From positions 17,741 to 81,740 of the forward strand of contig JAOZSV010000002.1 in NCBI GenBank assembly GCA_029939505.1: a stretch of DNA of 64,000 nucleotides, in the 5' to 3' direction. Shown here piece by piece: positions 26,913 to 35,333 of this stretch; position 1 is the first letter of the stretch; each line of letters begins with the position of its first letter. The stretch is from Thiotrichaceae bacterium (GTDB lineage Bacteria; Pseudomonadota; Gammaproteobacteria; Beggiatoales; Beggiatoaceae). Made by a program: the position numbers and the translations under genes. Below the pieces are notes generated by a model that saw nothing but the letters and a program-made list of their open reading frames with translations, ran no database searches and had not been told where the DNA came from.

Positions 26913-29012
26913 ATGAATATATTTAATAACCTAAAAATCAGAACAAAGCTAACTCTATCAATTACTTTCTTAATGGCTATTGCAATTGCTGTTATTTCCA
27001 CCATTATTGGCTATAAAGTACAAGAAATGGCCAACTCTGATGCAGAAATTATTGTCAAAGAAACTGCTAATCGTTATGCCAATTATGTCAGAGCAGAACT
27101 TGAAAAGCCTTTGTCTGAAGCAAGAGCGATTGCTATTCTATTTGAAACCGCTTCTCATACTGAAGACCTCCAAATCACGCGAACAAAAATTAATTTATGG
27201 CTCAAAAATTTTATTGAACATGAATCCAATTTTTTTGGCATCGGTATCGTTTGTGAACCAGATGTTTTTTTTGAAAAAGATGCCAATTTCATTAATGCGC
27301 CTGGACATGATAAAAAAGGCCGTTTTGCTTCATATTGGACGCAGATAAAAAATGAAAAGGCGGTTTTAGAACCCCTTTTAAATTACGAAACCCAAGATTT
27401 TTATAAAAACACAAAAAAGGATGCGAAGGAAAGTATTATTGGTCCCTATCCCCATTCAGTACGGGGCAAAGAACTTCGGTTAACCACGTTAGCGGTTCCC
27501 ATGATTCATGTCATGGCGAATAATGAAGCAGACAAGCATTTTTTAGGTGTTATCAGAATCGACATAGCACTTGAATATTTACAGCAAAAACTGAGTGATC
27601 TTGACATATCGGATTTTAAAAATGCTTATGTCAGTGTCTATTCAACTAATGGAACCATTGTTGCCAGTAAAAATGCCGATTATATCGGAAAGAATCTCAA
27701 TGAAACTACTTACAGTGAGGAGATGAAAGAATATATTTCAAAACTGGAATCTTTTCTTATCACTAGAAAATCAAAAACGCTTGATAAAACGGTTATCACC
27801 TACGGCGCACCTATAGAAATTGGCAATACTGGCACCCGTTGGATGGTTGCGGTGAGTATTCCTGAAGATGAATTGTCTCTGGGATCAAAAGAGGTAAAAT
27901 GGCGAATTATTCTCATTGGTTTTATCAGCATTATTGTTATGACGCTAGTGATATTCATTTCTTCAAAAACGATTTCTAACTCTTTAAATAAAGTCGTTAG
28001 CCTTTCCAAAGCCATTGCAAAGGGGAATTTGAATAATCAAATTGAATTGGTGAGAAAAGATGAAATCGGACAATTATTACGCGCATTTGCTAGTATGCAA
28101 ACGCAGTTACGCAACATTGTCAAAACAATCTCATTGACAGTTGATGTTGTTAATACTGCCGCCGAAGAAATTTCACAGGGCAATGTTAGCCTTAGTCAAC
28201 GCACGGAAAAACAAGCCGCTTCACTTGAAGAAACGGCGGCGAATATGGAGCAAATGACTAGCACAGTACAGCACAATGCTGATAATGCCAAACAAGCCTC
28301 CGAATTAGCCATTAGTGCAAAAGAAAGTGCTTTACAAGGTGGTGAGGTTATTAATTCAACAATCTGCGCCATAACTGAAATCAACAAGAGTAGTCAAAAA
28401 GTCACCGAAATCATTGGCGTAATCAATGACATTGCTTTTCAAACTAACCTGTTGGCACTTAATGCCGCTGTTGAAGCCGCTCGTGCGGGTGAATATGGGC
28501 GTGGTTTTGCAGTAGTCGCTTCCGAAGTACGCAATCTCGCACAACGCAGTGCTGCCGCTGCTAAAGAGATCAAAACATTAATACAAGACAGTGTTCTCAA
28601 AGTTGAAGAAGGCACCAAACTCGCTAATCAGTCGGGAGACACTTTAGGGGAAATCATCACAGCAGTAAAAAAAGTCAGTGACATCATTTCTGAAATTGCG
28701 GCAGCCAATCAGGAACAATCTTTAGGCATTCGTCAGGTGAACAAATCCATTAGTCAAATGGATGAAATGACTCAAAAAAATGCGGTTTTAGTTGAAGAAG
28801 CGGCTACAACAAGTGGTGCTATGAAAGAGCAAGCATTAAGCCTGAAAGAACAGATCGCGTTTTTTAAGTTTGGGCAATATGAATTGCATCAAAACGCTAA
28901 TCAAATATTCGTCAATCCTCTTCAAGAACAAGCAAATAAGGAAGAATATCAAAGGCATAAACCGTTTATTTCACCACATTTCCATGAAGAAAATGAATGG
29001 AAAGATTTTTAA
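26913..29012 (+). CDS. Methyl-accepting chemotaxis protein with dCache-type sensor
   Basis: A 699-residue chemoreceptor: an N-terminal membrane anchor (LTLSITFLMAIAIAVISTIIGYKV), then a large periplasmic region of the double-Cache type (IIVKETANRYANYVRAELEKPLSEARAIAILFE ... IGPYPHSVRGKELRLTTLAVPMIH ... VYSTNGTIVASKNADYIGKNL). The second membrane segment (WRIILIGFISIIVMTLVIFI) leads to HAMP and then the MCP domain with [40 protein letters not shown]. It ends EENEWKDF, another CheR-pentapeptide-like tail. The signalling domain is closely similar to that of the upstream receptor, so they may share an array. Start ATG 26913 places the anchor at the N-terminus. Confidence 0.91.
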   Translation: MNIFNNLKIRTKLTLSITFLMAIAIAVISTIIGYKVQEMANSDAEIIVKETANRYANYVRAELEKPLSEARAIAILFETASHTEDLQITRTKINLWLKNFIEHESNFFGIGIVCEPDVFFEKDANFINAPGHDKKGRFASYWTQIKNEKAVLEPLLNYETQDFYKNTKKDAKESIIGPYPHSVRGKELRLTTLAVPMIHVMANNEADKHFLGVIRIDIALEYLQQKLSDLDISDFKNAYVSVYSTNGTIVASKNADYIGKNLNETTYSEEMKEYISKLESFLITRKSKTLDKTVITYGAPIEIGNTGTRWMVAVSIPEDELSLGSKEVKWRIILIGFISIIVMTLVIFISSKTISNSLNKVVSLSKAIAKGNLNNQIELVRKDEIGQLLRAFASMQTQLRNIVKTISLTVDVVNTAAEEISQGNVSLSQRTEKQAASLEETAANMEQMTSTVQHNADNAKQASELAISAKESALQGGEVINSTICAITEINKSSQKVTEIIGVINDIAFQTNLLALNAAVEAARAGEYGRGFAVVASEVRNLAQRSAAAAKEIKTLIQDSVLKVEEGTKLANQSGDTLGEIITAVKKVSDIISEIAAANQEQSLGIRQVNKSISQMDEMTQKNAVLVEEAATTSGAMKEQALSLKEQIAFFKFGQYELHQNANQIFVNPLQEQANKEEYQRHKPFISPHFHEENEWKDF

Positions 29013-29709
29013 GTGAATGGTTTTCGAGTTTTTAGTTTTTTGAAAAAAAACTAAAAACTCGAAATGATGAATGGTGAATGATGTATGAACCTATCCCACT
29101 ATTCATTTTTGAGCTTAGAAATCCGATTTTTTCAAAAAATCGCTTAAACCTCGTTCATTTTTGAGCTTAGAAATCCGATTTTTTGAAAGGATTTCTTAAA
29201 CCGATTGTCAAAAACTCAAATATTTTTATTCATTGTTCTGCATTTTTGAATAGGGCCGGATAGGTTCATGTATGAATGATTTAACCATTCACCATTCACC
29301 ATTCGAGGTTTGAGTTTTTATCATCAGTAAAAACTAAAACTCGCATGAATAGTGGATGTCTTAATAGACCGTTTTTTAGTGTGGCTATTATGTTGATATT
29401 GTCGGTGATGAATAAAAAATATCAGTTTAAACAATCACTTGAAAATTATTTTCGGTGATTTAAAAGAGAATTTCATGAACTTCAAGAACGGATTGATGTA
29501 AAGTGTCTTTTGGAGGTGGTGGAAAAACGTCATGAGCGGGGCAACTTGGGCAACTTAAACTGGTTGATTCCATGCAACGGGTACTCGCCGCGTTTTTCTT
29601 CAAAAAACTCAAACCTCGAAACCATTAACCATTAACCATTCGAGGTTTGAGTTTTTCTTCAAAAAACTCAAACCTCGAAACCATTAACCATTCACCATTA
29701 TTATTAAAG
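29013..29709 (+). repeat. Repeat-rich gap before the hybrid regulator
   Basis: Contents in order are a tcgagtttttagttttttg...ctaaaaactcga hairpin (about 29023-29062), two 'gagcttagaaatccgatttttt' units (about 29110-29200), a cgaggtttgagtttttatcatcag...ctaaaactcg hairpin (about 29304-29345), and the hairpin cgaggtttgagtttttcttcaaaaaactcaaacctcg (29641-29679) flanked by 'accattaaccatt' strings. At 29470-29590 there is a stretch (ttcaagaacggattgatgtaaagtgtcttttggagg) that looks like worn coding DNA, but I cannot assign it. Confidence 0.6.
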
Positions 29710-31179
29710 ATGAAACAAAAAAGCACTATTCTAATTGTTGATGATGACTCAATAGGGCGTGAAACGCTAAACGTATTACTCTGTAATCAGGGATATGACT
29801 TAGCTTTTGCTGTTAATGGACCAGAAGCCTTAATTAAAGCAGCAGAATTAAGCCCTGATGTCATCTTATTGGATGTCATGATGCCGGGTATGGATGGCTT
29901 TGAAGTTTGCCGACGTTTGCGTAAAGATAAATCACTTGCTAACGTACCCATTCTCATGCTCACATCCTTAGGTGATCGTGAATCACGCCTACAAGGGCTT
30001 GAAGCTGGCGCAGACGATTTTATCTCCAAACCCTTTGACACCTTTGAATTGCGGGCGAGATTAAAAACCATTACAAAGCTTAATCGCTATCACACCTTAC
30101 TCGTAGAACAGGCTAAGTTTGAGTGGGTTGTTGAGCAGGCTGATGATGCTTATGTGATACTTGATCACAATGATCAAATATTTTATGCCAATTCACAAGC
30201 GCGTAAGTATTTTAACTTGCAGACAAAGCAAGATGAACCAATAGGTGAAAAATTCTTAGAATTGGCGAAGAAACACTACCATTGCGAGCCGCAACAAACT
30301 TGGACGAATTGGTTAGAATATGTTAATCAACCTTCTCCTCGCTATCTTGTGCATCCAGAAACCTCAAACGCTCACGCACTCTGGTTACAAGTTGACGTGA
30401 TGGAAATGTCGCGAGGTGCTGGCGAAAAGTATTTAGTTCGCCTGCGTAATGTGACAGATACGATTTTAGCTGAAAGACGAAAATGGACTTTCCAAGGGCA
30501 AATACGTCACAAGTTGAAAACACCCCTTTCTCCCATCACGATGGGGCTTGAATATCTTAAAAGCAATTACGCAGATTTGAGTGAGACGGATAGAAAAGAA
30601 TTTATTGAAATTGCTTACTCTGGCGCGACACGCCTCCATGCTGAAATTGAAGAAATTTTCAGATATCTGGATGTCTCTGATGTGCTTAAACCAGAATTTG
30701 GCATTTGTCAGATCACTGATATTCTATTGATCATCGACACCATTAAAGAAGACATGGCACTGAAATCCGTTCATGTTTCACAGAAGAATATTAAAAGCCC
30801 TGATAATATTTCTATCTTTTTTTCTCCACAGGCGATGGAATTGGTATTGACAGAACTCTTATCCAATGCGAAAAAGTTTCATCCAGAAGGTTCGCCCTGC
30901 TTAGAAATCAATATATCTGCTATTCCAGAAGGCTTATGTCTGCAAGTTTGTGATGATGGTTTGCAATTGTCGCCAGAGCAAATGGCTAATATTTGGACTC
31001 CCTTTTATCAGGGCGAGAAAAGTTTTACTGGTGAAGCAGAGGGAATGGGGCTTGGTTTATCAATGGTGGCTTCATTGATATGGGAAATAGGGGGTACATG
31101 CCATGCCTATAACCGTAAAGAAAAAAAGGGTATAATTATAGAATTGACTTTGCCCTTTGCTAATACTTTCGAGGTTTGA
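29710..31179 (+). CDS. Receiver-PAS-histidine kinase hybrid
   Basis: An N-terminal receiver domain (STILIVDDDSIGRETL; phospho-acceptor in VILLDVMMPGMDGFEVCRRL; lysine in DDFISKPFDTFELRARL) is followed by a PAS-like segment (EQADDAYVILDHNDQIFYANSQARKYF). The histidine kinase core comes last: H-box IRHKLKTPLSPITMGLEYL, N-box VLTELLSNAKKFHPEG, and ATP-lid motifs VCDDGLQLSPEQ and GMGLGLSMV. The arrangement resembles soluble, phosphorelay-type sensors. The track start at 29647 lies inside a dispersed hairpin, so I chose ATG 29710 (MKQKSTILIVDDDS), where receiver domains normally begin. It follows two chemoreceptors and may join that signalling network. Confidence 0.88.
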   Translation: MKQKSTILIVDDDSIGRETLNVLLCNQGYDLAFAVNGPEALIKAAELSPDVILLDVMMPGMDGFEVCRRLRKDKSLANVPILMLTSLGDRESRLQGLEAGADDFISKPFDTFELRARLKTITKLNRYHTLLVEQAKFEWVVEQADDAYVILDHNDQIFYANSQARKYFNLQTKQDEPIGEKFLELAKKHYHCEPQQTWTNWLEYVNQPSPRYLVHPETSNAHALWLQVDVMEMSRGAGEKYLVRLRNVTDTILAERRKWTFQGQIRHKLKTPLSPITMGLEYLKSNYADLSETDRKEFIEIAYSGATRLHAEIEEIFRYLDVSDVLKPEFGICQITDILLIIDTIKEDMALKSVHVSQKNIKSPDNISIFFSPQAMELVLTELLSNAKKFHPEGSPCLEINISAIPEGLCLQVCDDGLQLSPEQMANIWTPFYQGEKSFTGEAEGMGLGLSMVASLIWEIGGTCHAYNRKEKKGIIIELTLPFANTFEV

Positions 31180-31313
31180 ACTCAAGGTTAATCGTTTTTC
31201 GTAACGACTCAGGCGTTAGCCTTGAAATTGGTTTCAAGGCTAAAAGCTAAAGCAGACTAAAGCAGACTAAAGATTGAGTCGCAAAGCCAGCCGACAAGAA
31301 CGGAGACTTTATC

Positions 31314-31532
31314 ATGAAAAAAGAAAGCATTGTTAGATACTCTACCGAAGAACTCAAAAATTTCGAGATAAATGGCGGTGATAAAACAGATTGGCAAAGT
31401 CTCAGTCTTATGAAAGACGAAGATATCAAGTATGATGAAGATTCACCAAAAATCACCGAAGAGATGTTTTCCAAAGCCACTACACCAAAACAGAACCAAA
31501 CGGAAATCACCTTAGGAATGGTCACGAAATAA
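31314..31532 (+). CDS. BrnA-like antitoxin, probably truncated
   Basis: The 72-residue protein starts MKKESIVRYSTEELKNFEINGGDKTDWQSLSLMKDEDIKYDEDSPKI. This is the N-terminal pattern of BrnA-type antitoxins (xxIVRYSxEEL...GxDxTDWxxxxxMxDEDI). BrnA proteins normally continue into a ribbon-helix-helix DNA-binding part after a 'PKxxxTIRLD' stretch. Here the sequence diverges after TTPKQNQTEITLGMVTK and stops. No BrnT toxin is found upstream. A good ribosome-binding site (ggagac) precedes the ATG. It is most likely the remnant of a toxin-antitoxin module. Confidence 0.5.
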   Translation: MKKESIVRYSTEELKNFEINGGDKTDWQSLSLMKDEDIKYDEDSPKITEEMFSKATTPKQNQTEITLGMVTK

Positions 31533-31939
31533 CTTCCCGTTTTGTATTTTTGCTTTAGTTACCACAGGTTCCACCTGTGGCTATTCACATTCAACCCCTA
31601 TCGGGGTTGGCAAATCATTGACAGATAGAGGGAAATTATTTCATGATCATTCCTTATCATTGGATTCAGATATGATTAAATATTCTGAGAAAGTTCGCCA
31701 GACTGTGCTTGAAGTTGAGAAAAAGTATCAGATCAAATTCAAATATGTTGAGCATCTTGGCGGTGAGCTAGTACACTGTCAAGTCAATTCTGACGGGTAG
31801 GGATTTTCAACGAGAGGGCAGACAGATATGTCTGCCCTTACAGAACCCGATACTTAATGCTTGACAATGTACTAGAGCCGCTTAGTAAGACTGCAAAACT
31901 GGCTTAAATCGCTTCAACTTGGATAATTATTGTTAATAA
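31533..31939 (+). other. Intergenic stretch with short hairpins and a doubtful small ORF
   Basis: Three small hairpins are visible: ccacaggttccacctgtgg (31561-31579), aacccctatcggggtt (about 31594-31609) and gggcagacagatatgtctgccc (31815-31836). Between them ATG 31672-31800 encodes MIKYSEKVRQTVLEVEKKYQIKFKYVEHLGGELVHCQVNSDG. This has coding-like composition but no ribosome-binding site and no family that I know. I do not call it a gene. Confidence 0.4.
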
Positions 31940-32560
31940 TTACTTTATATTCAAAGACTTAACAATATATCCTATACGTTCAATAATACCAGAAACATTA
32001 CTAACATGATAATTTTGGTCATCTAAAGTCAGAATATTGTCTTTTAACAACATAAATTCCCATACTTCTCCATCAGTTATAATACCATACACCTGTTCTT
32101 GCTTGGGAAACATTTTTAAGGTGGCAACCAATTCTGATAAACATTGACCAATCCCTTTACTGAGTTCACGCGGTTTGGCTTCAATTATTGAGATAACTGG
32201 ATAAATAAAATCAAAAATATCCATGCTGATAGCGTAATCACAATTACCATTTAATTGATGCGGTAAATCTGGCATTTGCTCTTTAGGAACACTTAACTCT
32301 TTTTCCAGAAAAATACCTAAATCATAGATAAAACAGGCTTCAGATACAACTGGAGTGACTAATAACCCTTTTCTAGTCGCTTCATTGTCAGCTGTTACCG
32401 ATTTAATACGTAGTACCGAGTTATTTAACCGACTTTGTAACTCGGAATATTTTTGCTCACTGTATTCTAATGTGGCAAATAAATCATCATGTTTGACTAC
32501 AATATTAAAGATTTCTCTAAGTCGATTAATTGGGTATCCATAATATTCACTGAAAGCCAT
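31940..32560 (-). CDS. Hypothetical protein with PD-(D/E)XK-like motif
   Basis: A 206-residue protein. Its central part (QLNGNCDYAISMDIFDFIYPVISIIEAKPRELSKGIGQCLSELVATLKMFP) has the spacing of a restriction-endonuclease-like core: an aspartate in CDYAI, then E-x-K in IIEAKP, then a helix with a glutamine. YGIITDGEVWEFMLL follows, as in type I restriction N-terminal or related domains. The enzyme activity is inference. The first 70 residues (YYGYPINRLREIFNIVVKHDDLFATLEYSEQKYSELQSRLN) are helical. An aaggtg ribosome-binding site lies seven bases before the ATG. Proteins like this are common in bacteria with many mobile elements, and their role is unknown. Confidence 0.6.
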   Translation of the reverse strand: MAFSEYYGYPINRLREIFNIVVKHDDLFATLEYSEQKYSELQSRLNNSVLRIKSVTADNEATRKGLLVTPVVSEACFIYDLGIFLEKELSVPKEQMPDLPHQLNGNCDYAISMDIFDFIYPVISIIEAKPRELSKGIGQCLSELVATLKMFPKQEQVYGIITDGEVWEFMLLKDNILTLDDQNYHVSNVSGIIERIGYIVKSLNIK

Positions 32561-33005
32561 ATTTGCACCTTATGTTGATAGTTAAAAAATGGTAAGTACT
32601 CAGCCTTGAAATGTGAATGGAATTCGAGGTTTTAGTTTTCAAAAAAACTAAAACCTCGAAAACGCTTCATGTGCGTATTGGAGTACAACGCTTCAGCTTT
32701 GTGCGTATTGGAGTACAACGCTTTAAGATTGAATAGTTACAAAAAATGTTAGTGATACAAGAAACGGGCAGTTTTTTCAAAAAACTGGCCGTTTATAACC
32801 CGTGCTGAAATCCGTTTATTCATCAGATGTACTATTTTTTAGTGATAAAATCAACGAGTTACATTATAACAATTTTGTCCTGTATAGAACATTGTAAAAA
32901 AACGGTTTAATCCTGTCAATCCCTTAATCCGTTTTCCAGCCTAAAGTTTTTCTTCAAAAAACTAAAACATCAACCTGTTCAAAAATTTTAAGGAGCTACA
33001 AAATT
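32561..33005 (+). repeat. Composite repeat and leader of the glycosyltransferase gene
   Basis: From about 32590 to 32742 there is an inverted, shortened copy of the composite repeat at 18226-18533. It has a taagtactcagccttgaaat end, the hairpin tcgaggttttagttttcaaaaaaactaaaacctcga, two 'gtgcgtattggagtacaacgctt' units and a gaatagttac end. Then come aaacgggcagttttttcaaaaaactggccgttt (hairpin, about 32762-32795) and a 'tttgtcctgtatag' string (about 32874). The ribosome-binding site aaggagctac precedes the TTG start of the next gene. Confidence 0.65.
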
Positions 33006-34985
33006 TTGAACCCACATCAAAAAACAGACTATCAAAAAGAACTCTCTGCGGCACAAGCAGAAATCGCCCGCCTACAGCAAGCCCTTGATGAACAGACTAA
33101 AGACATTAATAAACTGATCCAATGGATGCAAAGCCTACAGCAAGATATTCTAGCTGTTTATGATTCAGCCACTTGGCAAATGGGCAATTCGATAACAGGG
33201 CTTATTTTAAAATTGCTACGCCGCCCAGTCGGCGTGACTGCTCGTGATCATATCAATAAAATCGCGGCTGGCTTTGAATCCTGGAAAATCAATTATTTTC
33301 AAAATCGGCGACAACAAGGTTTACAATCTTATACGCCCTGGCACGATACAAGGGAATATGCGCTATGGATAAAACAATATGATACTTTGAGCCATACTGA
33401 ACTTGTAGAAATGCAGAAAAGTATAGCGCAATGGCAATATCGCCCCGTTATCTCAATACTCATGCCGCTCTGCAAAGAAACTTTGCACGCCATTCAATCT
33501 GTGCGTCGTCAAATTTATCCCCATTGGCAATTATGTATTGCCTATCAAAACACTTTGCCAAAAAGTCTTATTAAAGAGATTAGTTTAGATGATCGTATTA
33601 AAAGAATAAGTGGTACAGAAAATCAGACTCTTTTAAATAGCGCATTAAGCATTGCAAACGGCGATTTTATCACTTTAATGGGCGCAGAAGATCAAATCCC
33701 CGCACATGCCCTCTATAAAATCGTCGAAATACTGAATCTCCATCCTGAAACTGATCTGATTTATACCGATGAAGATAAATTAAATCAGAAAGGGCAACGC
33801 TACGATCCCTATTTTAAATCTGACTGGAATCCTGACTTATTTTATTCACAAAATTTCATTCGTCACTTAGCCGTGTATCGCCGCACTATTATAAATCATA
33901 TCGGCGGCTTTAAGGCAGATTATCCAGATAATGAAGATTATGATTTCGCATTGCGATTTATTGAACGTACTAAACGTATTCGCCATATTCCACAGATTTT
34001 ATATCATGAAAACGCTTTGAAAAAGGGGAACGCTAAAACAGCCTGCCAAGCTTTGCAAGCCCATTTTCAACGTTTAAAGCAATCCGTTAAAGTCGTTGAA
34101 GCCATTGGTGAACAGACTCGCGTCATTTATCCGCTACCAAAAAAGCCCCCATTAGTCAGTTTAATTATCCCTACCCGTGATAAGCTTAAATTGTTGCGTG
34201 GTACAATAAATGGCATACTTAATCAAACAAGCTACAAAAATCTTGAAGTCATTATCATGGATAATGGCAGCGAAGAATCGGATACTTTAAATTATTTCCA
34301 ACAAATACAAGAAGATAAACGAATCACCGTCATTCGCCATGCTGCCCCGTTTAATTATTCACAATTGAATAATATCGGAGTATCTCATGCGAATGGCGAA
34401 ATAATTGGCTTAATAAACAATGACTTAGAAATTATTTCTCCTGAATGGTTAACAGAAATGATCAGTCATGCGCTGCGCCCTGAAATTGGCGCGGTGGGTG
34501 CTAAACTTTACTATGCCAATGAAACAATCCAACATGCTGGCGTAACTATCGGATTAGGCGGCATGGCAGGGCATCACTTTAAATTTCTCGCAAGGGAAAC
34601 GCCTGGTTATCATTGGAAACCCTTTTTAATTCAAAACTATTCAGTTGTCACAGGCGCGTGTCTCATTATGCGCCGCAAAATATTTAAAGACGTGGGCGGA
34701 TTAAACGAAAAACACCTCAAAGTCGCCTTTAATGATGTTGATTTATGTTTGCGTCTGCGTGAACGGGGTTATCAAATTGTTTGGACACCCTATGCTGAAC
34801 TCTATCATCTTGAATCTGCTAGCCGAGGCGTGGATAATACATTAAAAAAATATTTACGCTTACGGCATGAACTTAACTATATGAAAAAACGGTGGAATGA
34901 CACTTTATTAAATGATCCCTATTATAATCCTAATTTAACGATTGAATATGAAGATTTTTCTTTGGCGTATCCACCTAGAGTTTAA
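33006..34985 (+). CDS. Double GT2 glycosyltransferase with degenerate first domain
   Basis: A 659-residue protein. Residues about 1-110 are helical/coiled coil (AAQAEIARLQQALDEQTKDINKLIQWMQSL) plus a conserved ATWQMGNSITGLILKLLRRP segment. Then follow two family-2 glycosyltransferase domains. In the first (PVISILMPLCKETLHAIQSVRRQIYPHWQLCIAY) the usual nucleotide-sugar aspartates appear replaced: FITLMGAEDQIPA instead of LDHDD. The second (PLVSLIIPTRDKLKLLRGTINGILNQTSYKNLEVIIMDNGSEES, IIGLINNDLEIISPEWL) looks active. It is a paralogue of the C-terminal two thirds of the protein at 43524. The TTG start has a strong ribosome-binding site (aaggag). It probably acts in surface polysaccharide assembly. 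Confidence 0.85.
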   Translation: MNPHQKTDYQKELSAAQAEIARLQQALDEQTKDINKLIQWMQSLQQDILAVYDSATWQMGNSITGLILKLLRRPVGVTARDHINKIAAGFESWKINYFQNRRQQGLQSYTPWHDTREYALWIKQYDTLSHTELVEMQKSIAQWQYRPVISILMPLCKETLHAIQSVRRQIYPHWQLCIAYQNTLPKSLIKEISLDDRIKRISGTENQTLLNSALSIANGDFITLMGAEDQIPAHALYKIVEILNLHPETDLIYTDEDKLNQKGQRYDPYFKSDWNPDLFYSQNFIRHLAVYRRTIINHIGGFKADYPDNEDYDFALRFIERTKRIRHIPQILYHENALKKGNAKTACQALQAHFQRLKQSVKVVEAIGEQTRVIYPLPKKPPLVSLIIPTRDKLKLLRGTINGILNQTSYKNLEVIIMDNGSEESDTLNYFQQIQEDKRITVIRHAAPFNYSQLNNIGVSHANGEIIGLINNDLEIISPEWLTEMISHALRPEIGAVGAKLYYANETIQHAGVTIGLGGMAGHHFKFLARETPGYHWKPFLIQNYSVVTGACLIMRRKIFKDVGGLNEKHLKVAFNDVDLCLRLRERGYQIVWTPYAELYHLESASRGVDNTLKKYLRLRHELNYMKKRWNDTLLNDPYYNPNLTIEYEDFSLAYPPRV

Positions 34986-35110
34986 AAGTGATAACTGATA
35001 ACTGATATGCTCCGTAAAGTTTATGCAAATCTGCTGCTCAAGTGGCGCGGTTATCAACTCCCAACATTGCCTGAACTTTCATGTCAATAACGTATATTCG
35101 GTCATAGATC

Positions 35111-35306
35111 ATGGAAATAACTGTAGAAGAAATAGAGAATCTAATTATACAATTACCACAAATTGAGGAAATTTCGTGCTTGGTATGAAAAATTAGATTC
35201 TGATATGTGGGATGAACAAATTGAAAAGGATGCTGCTAGTGGAAAACTTGATGGTCTCGCCGCCGCTATTGCTGATCATAAAGCTGGGAGATCGAAAAAA
35301 TTGTGA
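35111..35306 (+). pseudogene. Frameshifted antitoxin-like gene
   Basis: ATG 35111 reads MEITVEEIENLIIQLPQIEE. A one-base shift in 'gaggaaatttcg' (about 35168-35173, one A too many) must be corrected to continue as FRAWYEKLDSDMWDEQIEKDAASGKLDGLAAAIADHKAGRSKKL. That C-terminal pattern (WDxQIExDxxSGKLDxLAxxAxxxxKAGxxxxL) is typical of small antitoxins paired with RelE/ParE-like toxins. The length, 196 bases, is exactly one more than a multiple of three, which supports a single-base insertion. No toxin gene follows; the YhdJ methyltransferase starts 27 bases later. Confidence 0.65.
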
Positions 35307-35333
35307 TTCATTGAATTTAATAAAGAGGAACAA

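Noticed and set aside
31618-31800. 60-residue ORF after the BrnA-like gene
   Set aside because: TTG start in a hairpin-rich region, no ribosome-binding site and no known family. Noted under the intergenic entry only.
35007-35090. 26-residue ORF MLRKVYANLLLKWRGYQLPTLPELSCQ after the glycosyltransferase
   Set aside because: It is too short to support as a gene. It could be the cut-off start of another glycan gene, but nothing continues it.
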